Positions 44,177 through 53,536 of a stretch of DNA of 64,000 nucleotides are shown here, piece after piece. The stretch covers positions 1-64,000 of the forward strand of contig JAGVJJ010000008.1 in the NCBI GenBank assembly GCA_020051175.1, given 5' to 3'. A program made the position numbers and the translations under genes. Source of the stretch: Bacteroidia bacterium. Its GTDB lineage: Bacteria; Bacteroidota; Bacteroidia; 2-12-FULL-35-15. The notes below the pieces were generated by a model that worked only from the letters and a program-made list of their open reading frames with translations, had not been told where the DNA came from and did no database searches. The first letter of the stretch is position 1. Each line of letters begins with the position of its first letter.

Positions 44177-46027
44177 TTAATACACTACCACCTTTTTTAT
44201 TATTCCGGAGTGAGAATTGCGTACACTAATCATGTATAGGCCTTTTCCAAACTGGTTAACATCAATTTGCTTTTGATATTGACCATTGAAGTCGTTAAGC
44301 ATCTCTTTGTACACTACCTGGCCAAGGGTGTTTTTAAGTTCTAATGTGTAAGTAGCCTTTACCGATGTACGGAAGTCGATATTGAAATTTCCTTCGTTCG
44401 GGTTTGGATAAATTGTAAAGAAGCTGTTGTTTGCCAATTGGTCGATTCCCGCATTAATAACACTTACAGCTGTTGATGCAGCAGAAGAGCAACCGGCAAC
44501 TGTTACAACAACGGTATAAGAACCGTTTTGGGTAGCGGTATAGGTTTGACCAGTTGCACCGGAAATAATATTCCCATTCAAGTACCACTGGTTACCTGCA
44601 GATGCATCAGAGGTAAGTGTTGCCCCGTTTTGTGTGATTACAGGTGTTGCAGGTGCTGTGCTTAAAGTTACTGTAATAGCATTGGAAGTAGCGGGGTTGC
44701 CCTGAACACCAGATAAATTGGACGTCATAACGCAGGTTACAACCTGTCCAGATGTTAGAGTTGAAGTAGTATAGGTTGGACTATCTGTACCAACATTTGT
44801 ACCATCCACTTTCCACTGGTAAGAAGGTGTTGTTCCGCCATTGGTAGGAGTTGCTGTAAATGTAAGCGACTCACCAACACATGCTGCGTTGTCACCAGAA
44901 ATGCTTACTCCGGCTGTAAATGTTGAACTAACTGTTACTGCAGCTGATGCTGCAGAAGTACAGCCATTGCTGGTTACAACTACTGTATAGCTTCCTGACT
45001 GTGTGGTTGTATATGTCTGACTTGTTGCGCCTGAAATGATGTTGCCATTTAAGTACCATTGGTTGCCCGTAGCAGAGCTTGATGTCAGCACTGGTCCATT
45101 TTGAGTGATAGTGGGCGTTGGAACGGAGGTTATATTTACTGTAATGGCATTGGAAGTTACTGTTGTGCCACCTGATATTGTTACACCAGATAAGTTTGAA
45201 GTCAATTCACAAGTAACAACCTGACCATTTGTTAATGTTGATGTCGTATAAGTAGGGCTGTTGGTACCAACATTTACTCCATCCACTTTCCACTGGTATG
45301 TGGGGTTTGTACCACCATTGTGAGGGTAAGATGTAAATGTTAAAGATTGCCCTTCACACGCTGGGTTTGTTCCGCTTGTTATTCCAATACTGTCTTTTAC
45401 AACAAAGATTAGGTCAAGGTCATCAAAGAAAACCGTACTGTTTAAAACTGCGTTAGCTCCGTCTTTGGTTGAGCACAAAAGCCATCTTGAATTTGCAACT
45501 GCATTTGACGAGAAATAAGTCAATGGTGCAGAGAAGCGCATATAAGAACTTATTGTAGCGCTAGGAGTATTGAAGGTCGCGCTGGCAATAGAGTCGTTGT
45601 CTCCCCCTGCTCCGTATAGCCTGAAACCCGCAAAGCCATTATCGCCTGCCGCGCCTGGGGTGTATTTATACCATCCAACAATACTGTCAGGACGTAATGT
45701 ATATGGTATCCCACCTGTTATTGAGCCACCGTTTGAACTTGGTAGAGTTCCTGTAGTAGCTACTCCCGGTGCAATCTGCCCAAGAACGGATTTTGAAATA
45801 AGCTTCATGGCATAGCTTCCGTTGTGCATATCAGTTGTTTTAATACAAACAAAAATTTGTGTAATAGCTGTTTGTGAGTTCGGACTGTCCCATCCGGTTG
45901 CAGATTCGTAAGGAGTAAATCCACCTGAGGATGTCCATGTTTCAAAGCCCGCATTTGGTGTTGCCTGCGCCCAAACCCCAGTAATTGAAATCAAAAGGAA
46001 CGATAGTAGAGTAAAAATGTTTTTCAT
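44177..46027 (-). CDS. T9SS-secreted protein with Ig-like repeats
   Basis: The 616-residue protein has a signal peptide, an N-terminal region of about 210 residues that reads like a carbohydrate-binding or PCMD-like jelly-roll, two tandem two-part Ig-like modules of about 165 residues, and a T9SS type A sorting domain. The module marks are TYQWKVDGVNVGT and NQWYLNGNIISGATSQTYT. The sorting domain has IYPNPNEGNFNIDF and GLYMISVRN, ending IIKKVVVY. The cargo would be moved across the outer membrane by PorU/V-type machinery. No enzyme motif was seen. Confidence 0.9.
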   Translation of the reverse strand: MKNIFTLLSFLLISITGVWAQATPNAGFETWTSSGGFTPYESATGWDSPNSQTAITQIFVCIKTTDMHNGSYAMKLISKSVLGQIAPGVATTGTLPSSNGGSITGGIPYTLRPDSIVGWYKYTPGAAGDNGFAGFRLYGAGGDNDSIASATFNTPSATISSYMRFSAPLTYFSSNAVANSRWLLCSTKDGANAVLNSTVFFDDLDLIFVVKDSIGITSGTNPACEGQSLTFTSYPHNGGTNPTYQWKVDGVNVGTNSPTYTTSTLTNGQVVTCELTSNLSGVTISGGTTVTSNAITVNITSVPTPTITQNGPVLTSSSATGNQWYLNGNIISGATSQTYTTTQSGSYTVVVTSNGCTSAASAAVTVSSTFTAGVSISGDNAACVGESLTFTATPTNGGTTPSYQWKVDGTNVGTDSPTYTTSTLTSGQVVTCVMTSNLSGVQGNPATSNAITVTLSTAPATPVITQNGATLTSDASAGNQWYLNGNIISGATGQTYTATQNGSYTVVVTVAGCSSAASTAVSVINAGIDQLANNSFFTIYPNPNEGNFNIDFRTSVKATYTLELKNTLGQVVYKEMLNDFNGQYQKQIDVNQFGKGLYMISVRNSHSGIIKKVVVY

Positions 46028-46054
46028 ATGTCTGTTTATTTAAGTTAATCGAAG

Positions 46055-46086
46055 CAAATATATTAAAACCGGGATGTACGGATCAA
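46055..46086 (-). promoter_or_regulatory. promoter of the T9SS Ig-repeat gene
   Basis: On the minus strand the sequence reads TTG (46086-46084), a 21-base spacer and TATATTTG (46062-46055). This is a full match to the Bacteroidota promoter, 28 bases before the start codon. Confidence 0.6.
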
Positions 46087-46250
46087 GGTGAAATTGGCGA
46101 TGTGTTTTTGGGTGATGAAAAAATGGTTGGCTTATAACTAGTTGTTTGTCAGTGTTTTTGGTTATTGTTTTTTTGGATTTCAAAGTGTTTTTATCGTCTC
46201 AGACTCCTACAGTTACATTAATTTTTGCTCTGAGTAGCGGTCTGTTGCGG

Positions 46251-46282
46251 TTTGTTTTTTATGTAAAATTGGTTTTACTTTG
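46251..46282 (+). promoter_or_regulatory. promoter of the copper-monooxygenase-type gene
   Basis: TTTG (46251-46254), a 21-base spacer and TACTTTG (46276-46282) resemble the Bacteroidota promoter with one base missing in the -7 box. Predicted leader about 63 bases. Confidence 0.45.
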
Positions 46283-46351
46283 TACAAGCACCCTTGTAAT
46301 TTGAGGCTTTTCCGATTAATTGTATGCTCATTAAATTAAATCCGTTGAATC

Positions 46352-47986
46352 ATGAACCCTAAAAAATTACTCTTTCTTGTTGTATGCTTTTCTACCCAGA
46401 TGATGCTGGCGCAAAGCACTTATCAGCAGATATATTCCATATTCCAGGCGAAATGCTCCGGATGCCACAATTCATCCACTAATTCCGGATTGCTTAATCT
46501 GACAGCAGCTCCATCTGCAGTATATGCCGCACTTGTTAATCACGCACCTGTAAACCCGGCAGCTGTCAGCAAAGGTTTTAAACGCATCACTCCAGGCTAT
46601 CCCCACCGTAGTTTTTTATTGCGTAAGGTAAACAACGGCCTGGATCCGGATAATAACATTACAAATGCTGAAGGTGGAATAATGCCTTCTCCACCCAATC
46701 CGTCATTAACAAATTATGAAATTGAGCTCATCCGTCAGTGGGTATTGCATGGTGCCCCTGAAACAGGAACTGTGGTAGATACAGCGCTAATCAATACTTT
46801 TTATACAACCGGTGGCATTAACAGTGTTCCTGTACCATTAACACCGCCTTCACCATCAGCAGGTTTCCAGGTGCATCTGGGAAAGATATTTCTTGCGCCA
46901 TCAACCGAAACAGAAATTTTTATTAAGTATGATTTAAAGCTGGCCGATACGCTTGAAATCAATCGTATTGAGCTTTCTCAGTCTCCTCAGTCGCATCATT
47001 TTGTGATTTACAAATATTTTGAAGGCCACGCTGTTAATTTTCCTGAAGGTTTAAGGGACACAACGATGAACGGGCATGGAAGCACAAATATCCTCACTGC
47101 TTTTTCTCCTCAGACTACAGATCATGTTCTGCCAACAGGAACGGCTTACCTGGTCCCTCAAAATGAAATATGGGATTTGAATTACCACCTTGTAAACTCA
47201 AGTCCCGATTCAATTCTGGCTGCCGAAATCTATTTTAATGTTTATACACAACCAAAGGGTACTGCACAGAAATACATGTACTCCAAGTTCTTCCCCAATT
47301 TTTCAATAGTAATTCCGGCAAACGATTCTGCTTCTTTTACAAGCATTGCAGCGGATACAGCAGAAACCAATATGTGGGATATCTGGATATTGTATACACA
47401 TACGCACCGTTTCGGAGTGGATTACGATGTCTGGAAGCGGAACCCGGATGGTTCTGAGGGACAGCAGGTATATGAAGGTTTTTACAATTTTGAATATACC
47501 TTCGATCAGGGTTATTATGCCTGGGGTGTGGAGGCCCCACAACGCCATTTTGATCCGTTTCTGGAAATAAACCCGAAAGATGGATTGTTGCATAAAGCAA
47601 GCTATTATAACTATACGAATGCACCTGTTTATTTTGGAATGACATCGCAGGATGAAATGATGGTAATGGGGTTCCAGTATACCGAGGGGGCATCACTTGA
47701 CCCTTCAGCAATAAAAGAAAATAAGGCAGATGAGATCTCATTTAAAGTATATCCTAATCCTTTTTCAGGAGAAGCGAAAGTTTCATACGCACTTAAAGGC
47801 ACAGCAGATGTTAAGATAGAAGTTTATAACATGCTTGGTGGAATAGTTGAAACGCTTTTTAATGCGCAACAAACGAAAGGAATTCATACTCATACGTTAC
47901 GTATTGAGCTTCCGGGAATTTATTTCCTGAACGTAACTGTGAATGGAAAGACATATTCTCACAAAATGATTAAAACCAACGAATAG
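46352..47986 (+). CDS. T9SS-exported cytochrome c / copper type II monooxygenase-like protein
   Basis: The 544-residue protein has a signal peptide, one c-type heme site (CSGCH at 35-39, possible axial Met in GGIMPSPP), a two-lobed copper type II ascorbate-dependent monooxygenase-like region, and a T9SS sorting domain (VYPNPFSGEAKVSY, GIYFLNVTVNG). The copper-ligand pattern HH (215-216), H279, HxH (350, 352) and M436 follows the spacing known for peptidylglycine/dopamine monooxygenases. A redox or oxygenase enzyme anchored at the cell surface is inferred; no substrate is known. Confidence 0.82.
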   Translation: MNPKKLLFLVVCFSTQMMLAQSTYQQIYSIFQAKCSGCHNSSTNSGLLNLTAAPSAVYAALVNHAPVNPAAVSKGFKRITPGYPHRSFLLRKVNNGLDPDNNITNAEGGIMPSPPNPSLTNYEIELIRQWVLHGAPETGTVVDTALINTFYTTGGINSVPVPLTPPSPSAGFQVHLGKIFLAPSTETEIFIKYDLKLADTLEINRIELSQSPQSHHFVIYKYFEGHAVNFPEGLRDTTMNGHGSTNILTAFSPQTTDHVLPTGTAYLVPQNEIWDLNYHLVNSSPDSILAAEIYFNVYTQPKGTAQKYMYSKFFPNFSIVIPANDSASFTSIAADTAETNMWDIWILYTHTHRFGVDYDVWKRNPDGSEGQQVYEGFYNFEYTFDQGYYAWGVEAPQRHFDPFLEINPKDGLLHKASYYNYTNAPVYFGMTSQDEMMVMGFQYTEGASLDPSAIKENKADEISFKVYPNPFSGEAKVSYALKGTADVKIEVYNMLGGIVETLFNAQQTKGIHTHTLRIELPGIYFLNVTVNGKTYSHKMIKTNE

Positions 47987-48017
47987 TATTTACTTATTTA
48001 CGGAACCTTTTATGGAG

Positions 48018-48054
48018 AGGCTGCCGAAAGCAATTGTGCTTCCGGTAGCCTTTT
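48018..48054 (+). terminator. terminator after the copper-monooxygenase-type gene
   Basis: AGGCTGCCG pairs with CGGTAGCCT (one G-T pair), with a short inner stem AAGCA/TGCTT in the loop, and ends in TTTT. It also provides the -33 TTG of the next promoter. Confidence 0.7.
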
Positions 48055-48083
48055 GTTTATACTTCCGGAATACTTTACCTTTG
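48053..48083 (+). promoter_or_regulatory. promoter of the phosphoesterase gene, perhaps leaderless
   Basis: TTG (48053-48055), a 20-base spacer and TACCTTTG (48076-48083) give a perfect consensus match. The expected transcription start is at or next to the ATG at 48089, so the mRNA may be leaderless. Confidence 0.55.
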
Positions 48084-48088
48084 CTTTC

Positions 48089-48586
48089 ATGCAACGCATC
48101 GCACTTCTTTCAGACACACATAATTACCTGGAACCTAAAATGCTCAAGTATTTTGACAGTTGTGATCAGATATGGCATGCCGGTGATATAGGGACTGTTT
48201 CAATTATGGATGAGCTGGCAAAAATAAAGCCCGTGGTTGCGGTTTATGGAAATATTGATGGTGGGGATGTGAGGAATGTGTATCCTAAGAATCAACATTT
48301 CATGTGTGAGCAGGTGAAAGTATTTATAACACACATTGGTGGGTATCCCAAGCGTTATTCCCTTGATGCATTAAATGAAATTAAGCGGGAGCGTCCACAG
48401 CTTTTTATTTGCGGACATTCACATATTCTAAAGGTAATGTTTGATCAGGAGTTTAAACTGCTTCATATCAATCCCGGTGCGGCTGGAGTGCATGGCTTTC
48501 ACAAGGTAAAAACAATGGTAAGGTTTACTATTGATGCTGATAAAATAAAGGATTTGGAAGTGATTGAATTGGGAGCCAGGGCTTAA
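48089..48586 (+). CDS. YfcE/MJ0936-type metallophosphoesterase
   Basis: The cytoplasmic 165-residue protein has the calcineurin-like motifs SDTHN, HAGDIG, GNID and GHSH. These give a two-metal phosphodiesterase centre. I chose the ATG at 48089 rather than 48053 because the typical start QRIALLSDTHN follows directly and the promoter box would lie inside a longer version. The family cleaves phosphodiesters of unknown physiological identity. Confidence 0.9.
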   Translation: MQRIALLSDTHNYLEPKMLKYFDSCDQIWHAGDIGTVSIMDELAKIKPVVAVYGNIDGGDVRNVYPKNQHFMCEQVKVFITHIGGYPKRYSLDALNEIKRERPQLFICGHSHILKVMFDQEFKLLHINPGAAGVHGFHKVKTMVRFTIDADKIKDLEVIELGARA

Positions 48587-48687
48587 ATGCTTGTATTGGG
48601 TCTGTTGCCTTTCGAAAACCCGAAATTTTTTATATATTAGCATAAGGAACTATATACACCGGTTCAAACTCATTAAACATTTAACGA

Positions 48688-51600
48688 ATGAAAAAAATCC
48701 TACTAGCTATCACGCTTCTTATTCTGGCGATTGCTTCGGTCGAGGCACAATGGCAATCTGTTGGTCCTTATGGTGGTATTGTTCGCTGCTTTGATACTGT
48801 TGGGGCTACAATCTTTGCCGGCTCTGATGGTGCAGGCGTTCTGAAATCAACGAATAATGGTTCCAGCTGGTCTGGTTCCAGTTCTGGCCTTACAAATTTG
48901 CAGGTTTATGCATTGGCTCACAATGGTTCTGTCATGGTTGCCGGAACGTATGGTGGTGGTGTTTTTAAGTCTACAGATAATGGACTGAACTGGACCGCAA
49001 TCAACAATGGAATTACTAACACTGCCATAAATGCTGTCGCAATCAGTGGAACTACTATATATGCTGGTACTTCCGCTACCAATGGCGGTATGTTCGTATC
49101 GACAGACGGTGGTGCGAGCTGGTCATTATCAGTCAATGGTTTTCCGACAAACGTGTATATCCTGTCTATTACAGTTGATGGTTCTGCCGTTTATGCCGGG
49201 ACAGGAGATGGCGTATTTAAATCAACAGATAATGGCAGCAGTTGGGCCGCAATAAATACAGGGCTTTCAAATCTTTATGTGAATTCTGTTCATGCCAGTG
49301 GAACAACGTTGTATGCGGGAACAAACTCAGGGCTTTTTAAGTCTGTAAATGGTGGTGGCACCTGGTCCTTATTGCATGCCAGTTCTCTTGTAACATCTAT
49401 TGTTGTTAATGGGTCCAGTATTTATACAAGCTGGGGTACCATTGGCAGTGGGGGAGTAGACATGTCTACTAACAATGGTGGCAGCTGGACTACCCCTCAT
49501 AGTGGGAAAGAGGTGTGGGCAGTGGCTTTAGGTGGAGGCATACTATATGCCGGAACAAATGGCGATGGTGTTTATTCTTCTTCCAATAGTGGTGTTTCTT
49601 GGACACAAACAAGTGTGGGTATTAATAATATAAATACGCCAACCATCCTTTTGTCAACTGGTTCTGATATTTATGCAGGCGCTTTTTTAGGTGGTGTATT
49701 TAAAACAACAAACAATGGCGGTAGCTGGGCACAAATGAACTCCGGGCTTACCAATATTGCTGTTCAGGCGCTGGCTGCAAACAATACTCATATTTTTGCA
49801 GGTACAAATGGTTCTGCAGGTGGTGTGTTTTCATCCACTAACAATGGGAGCAGTTGGAACTTAGTAACGAATGGGCTCACAAACAATAATGTTACTTCTT
49901 TTGCAGTTAACGGTACACAAACATTTGCCGGCACATTTGGAGGTGGTGTGTTTCTTTCAACGAATAATGGTGGTTTATGGACTGCTGTCAGTAATGGTTT
50001 GACCAATACATCCGTTCAGTCATTGCTTGTGCATGGAACGGATCTGTATGCAGGCACATTCTATGGCGGGATATTTAAATCAACGGACAATGGGAATAAC
50101 TGGACAGCTTCAAGCAATGGATTGACAAATTCCAATGTGCAGGCTTTCGCTGAATTTGGAAATAAAATTTTTGCGGCAACTTTTGGTGGGATTTTCGTTT
50201 CTGCCGACAATGGCGCGAACTGGTCGCCAATAAATAATGGCCTTACAAGCATATCTGTTATGTCGTTGGCCGTTTCTGATGCATATATATTTGCCGGTAC
50301 CGATGGCGGTGGCGTTTTCTTTTCCTGCGATACAGGCAATACCTGGACAGCGATAAATGATGGAATGTTCAACTATGCCGTAAAATCTGTGGCCATTGCC
50401 GATTCCAATGTGTTTGCTGCAACACACGGTGGAGCGGTTTTTAAACGACCTCTGAGCGAAATTATGCGTGCAGATGTAACTATTGCACAAACAACCGGTT
50501 CAAACCCAACCTGCGAAAATGCTGAAGTTGTGTTTACTGCTACGCCTTATTGCGGTGGTTGCCCGGCAAGCTACCAATGGAAAGTGAATGGCAATAACGT
50601 AGGCTCGGACACATCCGTATACACCACTTCATCACTTACCAACGGACAAGTGGTTACCTGTGTTATGACTTCCAATCTTCCGGGTATATACAACAGTCCT
50701 GCAACCTCAAATGCAATAACGGTTTTAGTAATTCCTGCACCACCAACTCCAACTATATCGCAGAATGGTACAACGCTTACATCAAGCTCAGCCAGCGGCA
50801 ACCAATGGTATCTGAATGGTGTGATAATTGCCGGGGCAACAAACCAGAATTATACAATCAATCAGAACGGGAACTATACTGTGATTACTACTGTTGGGGG
50901 CTGTTCTTCCGACACATCCGCAGTACTTATAATAAACACTGCATTCACTGCAGGTGTTTCCATTGCGCAAACAGGAGGTACCAATCCTACCTGTGCCGGG
51001 CAATCTGTAACTTTTACGGCAACGCCTGTTAACGGTGGCTCTTCACCTTCTTATTTGTGGTTGCTGAATGGTTCGCCAGTTGGGACGGACAGCCCTACGT
51101 ACAGCACCACGACAATTGTTTCCGGTGATATCGTTTCCTGCCTTTTGACATCCAGTATGATGGGTGTTTCGGGTAATCCAGCAACCTCTAATGACCTTTT
51201 TGTAACTGTTAATACTACGCCTTCTGCACCTACTATTGCCCAGAGCGGAGCAACACTTACCTCCAGTGTATCCAGTGGAAATCAATGGTATTTAAATGGC
51301 AACCTGATTCCTGGTGCAACGGCACAGATTTATACCGCCACTCAAAACGGAACATATACAGTAGCCGTTACAAGCAATGGCTGTACTTCTGCTGCATCTT
51401 CTCCTGTTACAGTCAGTAATCTTGTTAGTGTTGGTGTAACAATTGCAATTACTTCGGGCGCCAATCCTACCTGTGCAGGTTCTTCGTTAACGTTTACTGC
51501 AACAGCAACCAATGGTGGTACAAACCCTGTATACCAATGGCAGGTAGATGGTGTAAATACAGGTACAAATAGTGCTACGTATACTACGTCATCGTTAACA

Positions 51601-52650
51601 AACGGACAAATTGTAACCTGCGTTGTTACGTCCAATATGCTGGGTGTCACCAATAATCCGGCTACTTCCAATGCCATTACTATTACTATCAGCAATACTC
51701 CAACACCAACAATTACGCAAAGTGGGCTTGTGCTTACCTCCAGTGCAACCACCGGTAACCAGTGGTACTTGAATGGGAATATTATTTCTGGCGCAACCAG
51801 CCAAACGTATACGATCACACAGAATGGATCTTATACCGTAATTTCAACCGTGAACGGTTGTGCCTCTGCTGCTTCCGCTACGTTGGTAGATAACAGTTCA
51901 TTTGTAGCAAGTGTTACAATAGCATTGACTACAGGTTCTAACCCTGCATGTTCCGGTGATACACTTACATTCACAGCAACTCCTGTGAATGGTGGAACTG
52001 TTCCGGGGTATCAGTGGCAGCTCAATGGTGCAAATGTGGGTACCAATACTGCTGCGTATAGTTCTTCTGCTTTGGCAACAGGTGATGTAATTACATGTAT
52101 GCTCATCTCAAATATGCCTGCTGTTGCCGGCAACCCGGCTATGTCCAATTCGATTACAATGACTGTAAATGCAGCGCCTCCTGTGCCTGTTATTACCCAG
52201 AGCGGAACGTTGTTGTCCTCAAGTGCAGGAAGTGGAAATCAGTGGTTTCTGGATGGCAGTCCGCTTCCTGATGCTTTTGGTTCGGCTTATACGGCAGCAG
52301 AGAATGGTTCGTATACAGTGGTTGTAACGGTTAATGGCTGTTCTTCTGTATCAGCTCCGTTTGATGTCGTAAATATTAGTGTGGAAGAATTGTTTGCCGA
52401 TGCTTCCGTATTGCTTTATCCAAACCCGAATGAAGGCCGCTTTACTTTGTTAAGTAATATAGATTTTAAAGAGGAGTTTGATATAGATATTAAAAATGCG
52501 CTTGGCCAGCACATTTACAGTGGTATATTAAATGCCCGCAATGGCAATAATAAAAAGCAAATTGATATAAGCTCCTTTGGAAAGGGTTTTTACCTCATGA
52601 CATTGCGTGGGCAGGGAAAAGAGTTGGTAAAACGGATTGTTGTTTATTAG
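48688..52650 (+). CDS. giant T9SS protein: BNR-like propellers plus Ig-like repeats
   Basis: The 1320-residue protein has a signal peptide, about 14 BNR/sortilin-type repeats over residues 25-595 with the pattern YAGTxGGGVFKSTDNGxxW, four two-part Ig-like modules of about 160 residues each (TNPTCAGQ, YQWxVDG, NQWYLNGN) over 600-1240, and a T9SS sorting domain (YPNPNEGRFTLL, ending VKRIVVY). The Ig-like modules are close in sequence to those of the 44177-46027 gene. A secreted surface adhesin or glycan-binding protein is likely. A catalytic role as sialidase is not supported: the RIP motif and arginine triad are not seen. Confidence 0.88.
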   Translation: MKKILLAITLLILAIASVEAQWQSVGPYGGIVRCFDTVGATIFAGSDGAGVLKSTNNGSSWSGSSSGLTNLQVYALAHNGSVMVAGTYGGGVFKSTDNGLNWTAINNGITNTAINAVAISGTTIYAGTSATNGGMFVSTDGGASWSLSVNGFPTNVYILSITVDGSAVYAGTGDGVFKSTDNGSSWAAINTGLSNLYVNSVHASGTTLYAGTNSGLFKSVNGGGTWSLLHASSLVTSIVVNGSSIYTSWGTIGSGGVDMSTNNGGSWTTPHSGKEVWAVALGGGILYAGTNGDGVYSSSNSGVSWTQTSVGINNINTPTILLSTGSDIYAGAFLGGVFKTTNNGGSWAQMNSGLTNIAVQALAANNTHIFAGTNGSAGGVFSSTNNGSSWNLVTNGLTNNNVTSFAVNGTQTFAGTFGGGVFLSTNNGGLWTAVSNGLTNTSVQSLLVHGTDLYAGTFYGGIFKSTDNGNNWTASSNGLTNSNVQAFAEFGNKIFAATFGGIFVSADNGANWSPINNGLTSISVMSLAVSDAYIFAGTDGGGVFFSCDTGNTWTAINDGMFNYAVKSVAIADSNVFAATHGGAVFKRPLSEIMRADVTIAQTTGSNPTCENAEVVFTATPYCGGCPASYQWKVNGNNVGSDTSVYTTSSLTNGQVVTCVMTSNLPGIYNSPATSNAITVLVIPAPPTPTISQNGTTLTSSSASGNQWYLNGVIIAGATNQNYTINQNGNYTVITTVGGCSSDTSAVLIINTAFTAGVSIAQTGGTNPTCAGQSVTFTATPVNGGSSPSYLWLLNGSPVGTDSPTYSTTTIVSGDIVSCLLTSSMMGVSGNPATSNDLFVTVNTTPSAPTIAQSGATLTSSVSSGNQWYLNGNLIPGATAQIYTATQNGTYTVAVTSNGCTSAASSPVTVSNLVSVGVTIAITSGANPTCAGSSLTFTATATNGGTNPVYQWQVDGVNTGTNSATYTTSSLTNGQIVTCVVTSNMLGVTNNPATSNAITITISNTPTPTITQSGLVLTSSATTGNQWYLNGNIISGATSQTYTITQNGSYTVISTVNGCASAASATLVDNSSFVASVTIALTTGSNPACSGDTLTFTATPVNGGTVPGYQWQLNGANVGTNTAAYSSSALATGDVITCMLISNMPAVAGNPAMSNSITMTVNAAPPVPVITQSGTLLSSSAGSGNQWFLDGSPLPDAFGSAYTAAENGSYTVVVTVNGCSSVSAPFDVVNISVEELFADASVLLYPNPNEGRFTLLSNIDFKEEFDIDIKNALGQHIYSGILNARNGNNKKQIDISSFGKGFYLMTLRGQGKELVKRIVVY

Positions 52651-52685
52651 AGCTGTATATGGGTCCAGGTCTGGTTTAAAGTCAA

Positions 52686-52726
52686 ACACAGAGCTGGTTC
52701 AGGTTGAAACTCTGAAAGCTCTGTGT
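52686..52726. terminator. bidirectional terminator between T9SS and SOD genes
   Basis: ACACAGAGCT (52686-52695) and AGCTCTGTGT (52717-52726) form a perfect 10-bp stem with a 21-base loop between two convergent genes. Confidence 0.6.
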
Positions 52727-52747
52727 GCTCTGCTTAGAAAAACAATA

Positions 52748-53515
52748 TTATTTAGAAGCCGCTGTAAACAAAGATTCCGCAGTATCCCAGTTCACAACGT
52801 TCCACCAGGAAGTAATATAATCGGCACGTTTATTCTGGTTTTTTAAATAGTAGGCGTGTTCCCATACATCCAGTGCCAAAACAGGCTTTCCTTTTGTTTC
52901 AATCGTGCTGAGGTTCATCAAAGGGTTATCCTGGTTGGGGGTAGAAGTAATGGCCAGTTTTCCGTTGTTATATACCAGCCAGGCCCACCCGGAGCCAAAG
53001 CGAGTCATGGCACTTTCTGTGAATTTCTTTTTGAATTCATCAAAAGAACCAAATGATGCATTGATTGCAGTTGCTAGTTTGCCTTTGGGTTGCCCTCCAC
53101 CATTGGGTTTCATTAATATCCAGAACAGGGAATGGTTATAATGCCCGCCTGCATTGTTGCGAACCGCAGCCGGCAGCTTTTCTACCTTTTCAAAAATAGA
53201 TTCAAATGTATATGTCCCTCCCAATACGCTGCTGTCAACTGTTTCAAGTGCTTTGTTAAGATTGGTAACGTAGGCCTGGTGATGTTTGCCATGATGTATT
53301 TCCATCGTCAGCTTATCAATATGGGGCTCTAACGCATCATAATTGTATGGCAATACGGAAAGTGTAAACTTATCACCGTCAGGTAAAAAATAATTGGGAG
53401 GAACAACTGTACTTCCAGCCAAAGCAATATTGCTTAAGCTTGTTGCAGCAATGGTACCTAGTGCAAGCGTTGCCGATTGCTTCAGGAAATCCCTTCTTGT
53501 CTCATTTTTTTTCAT
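52748..53515 (-). CDS. Exported Fe/Mn superoxide dismutase (Tat-type signal)
   Basis: This superoxide dismutase has 255 residues, of which the first 34 form a Tat signal: RRDFLKQ followed by a hydrophobic stretch ending near ALAGS. The body shows [31 protein letters not shown] and [13 protein letters not shown], covering the four metal ligands. The metal (Fe or Mn) cannot be decided. It would detoxify superoxide in the periplasm. It is 22 bases upstream-ending of the biotin carrier gene on the same strand. Confidence 0.93.
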   Translation of the reverse strand: MKKNETRRDFLKQSATLALGTIAATSLSNIALAGSTVVPPNYFLPDGDKFTLSVLPYNYDALEPHIDKLTMEIHHGKHHQAYVTNLNKALETVDSSVLGGTYTFESIFEKVEKLPAAVRNNAGGHYNHSLFWILMKPNGGGQPKGKLATAINASFGSFDEFKKKFTESAMTRFGSGWAWLVYNNGKLAITSTPNQDNPLMNLSTIETKGKPVLALDVWEHAYYLKNQNKRADYITSWWNVVNWDTAESLFTAASK

Positions 53516-53536
53516 TGTAAAATTACATTAAACACA

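Larger units (their letters stand above)
46028..46351. other. 324-base divergent gap with two promoters
   Basis: The gap separates the minus-strand T9SS Ig-repeat gene from the plus-strand copper-monooxygenase-type gene. Apart from the two promoters listed separately it holds AT-rich sequence with no gene or strong hairpin. Confidence 0.5.

Noticed and set aside
44177-52650. CRISPR-like periodic repeats
   Set aside because: The regular repeats are in frame and encode Ig-like and BNR modules; there are no short palindromic repeats with unique spacers and no cas genes.
48688-52650. Sialidase activity of the BNR-repeat protein
   Set aside because: Repeats resemble Asp-box/BNR units, but the RIP motif and catalytic arginines and tyrosine were not found.
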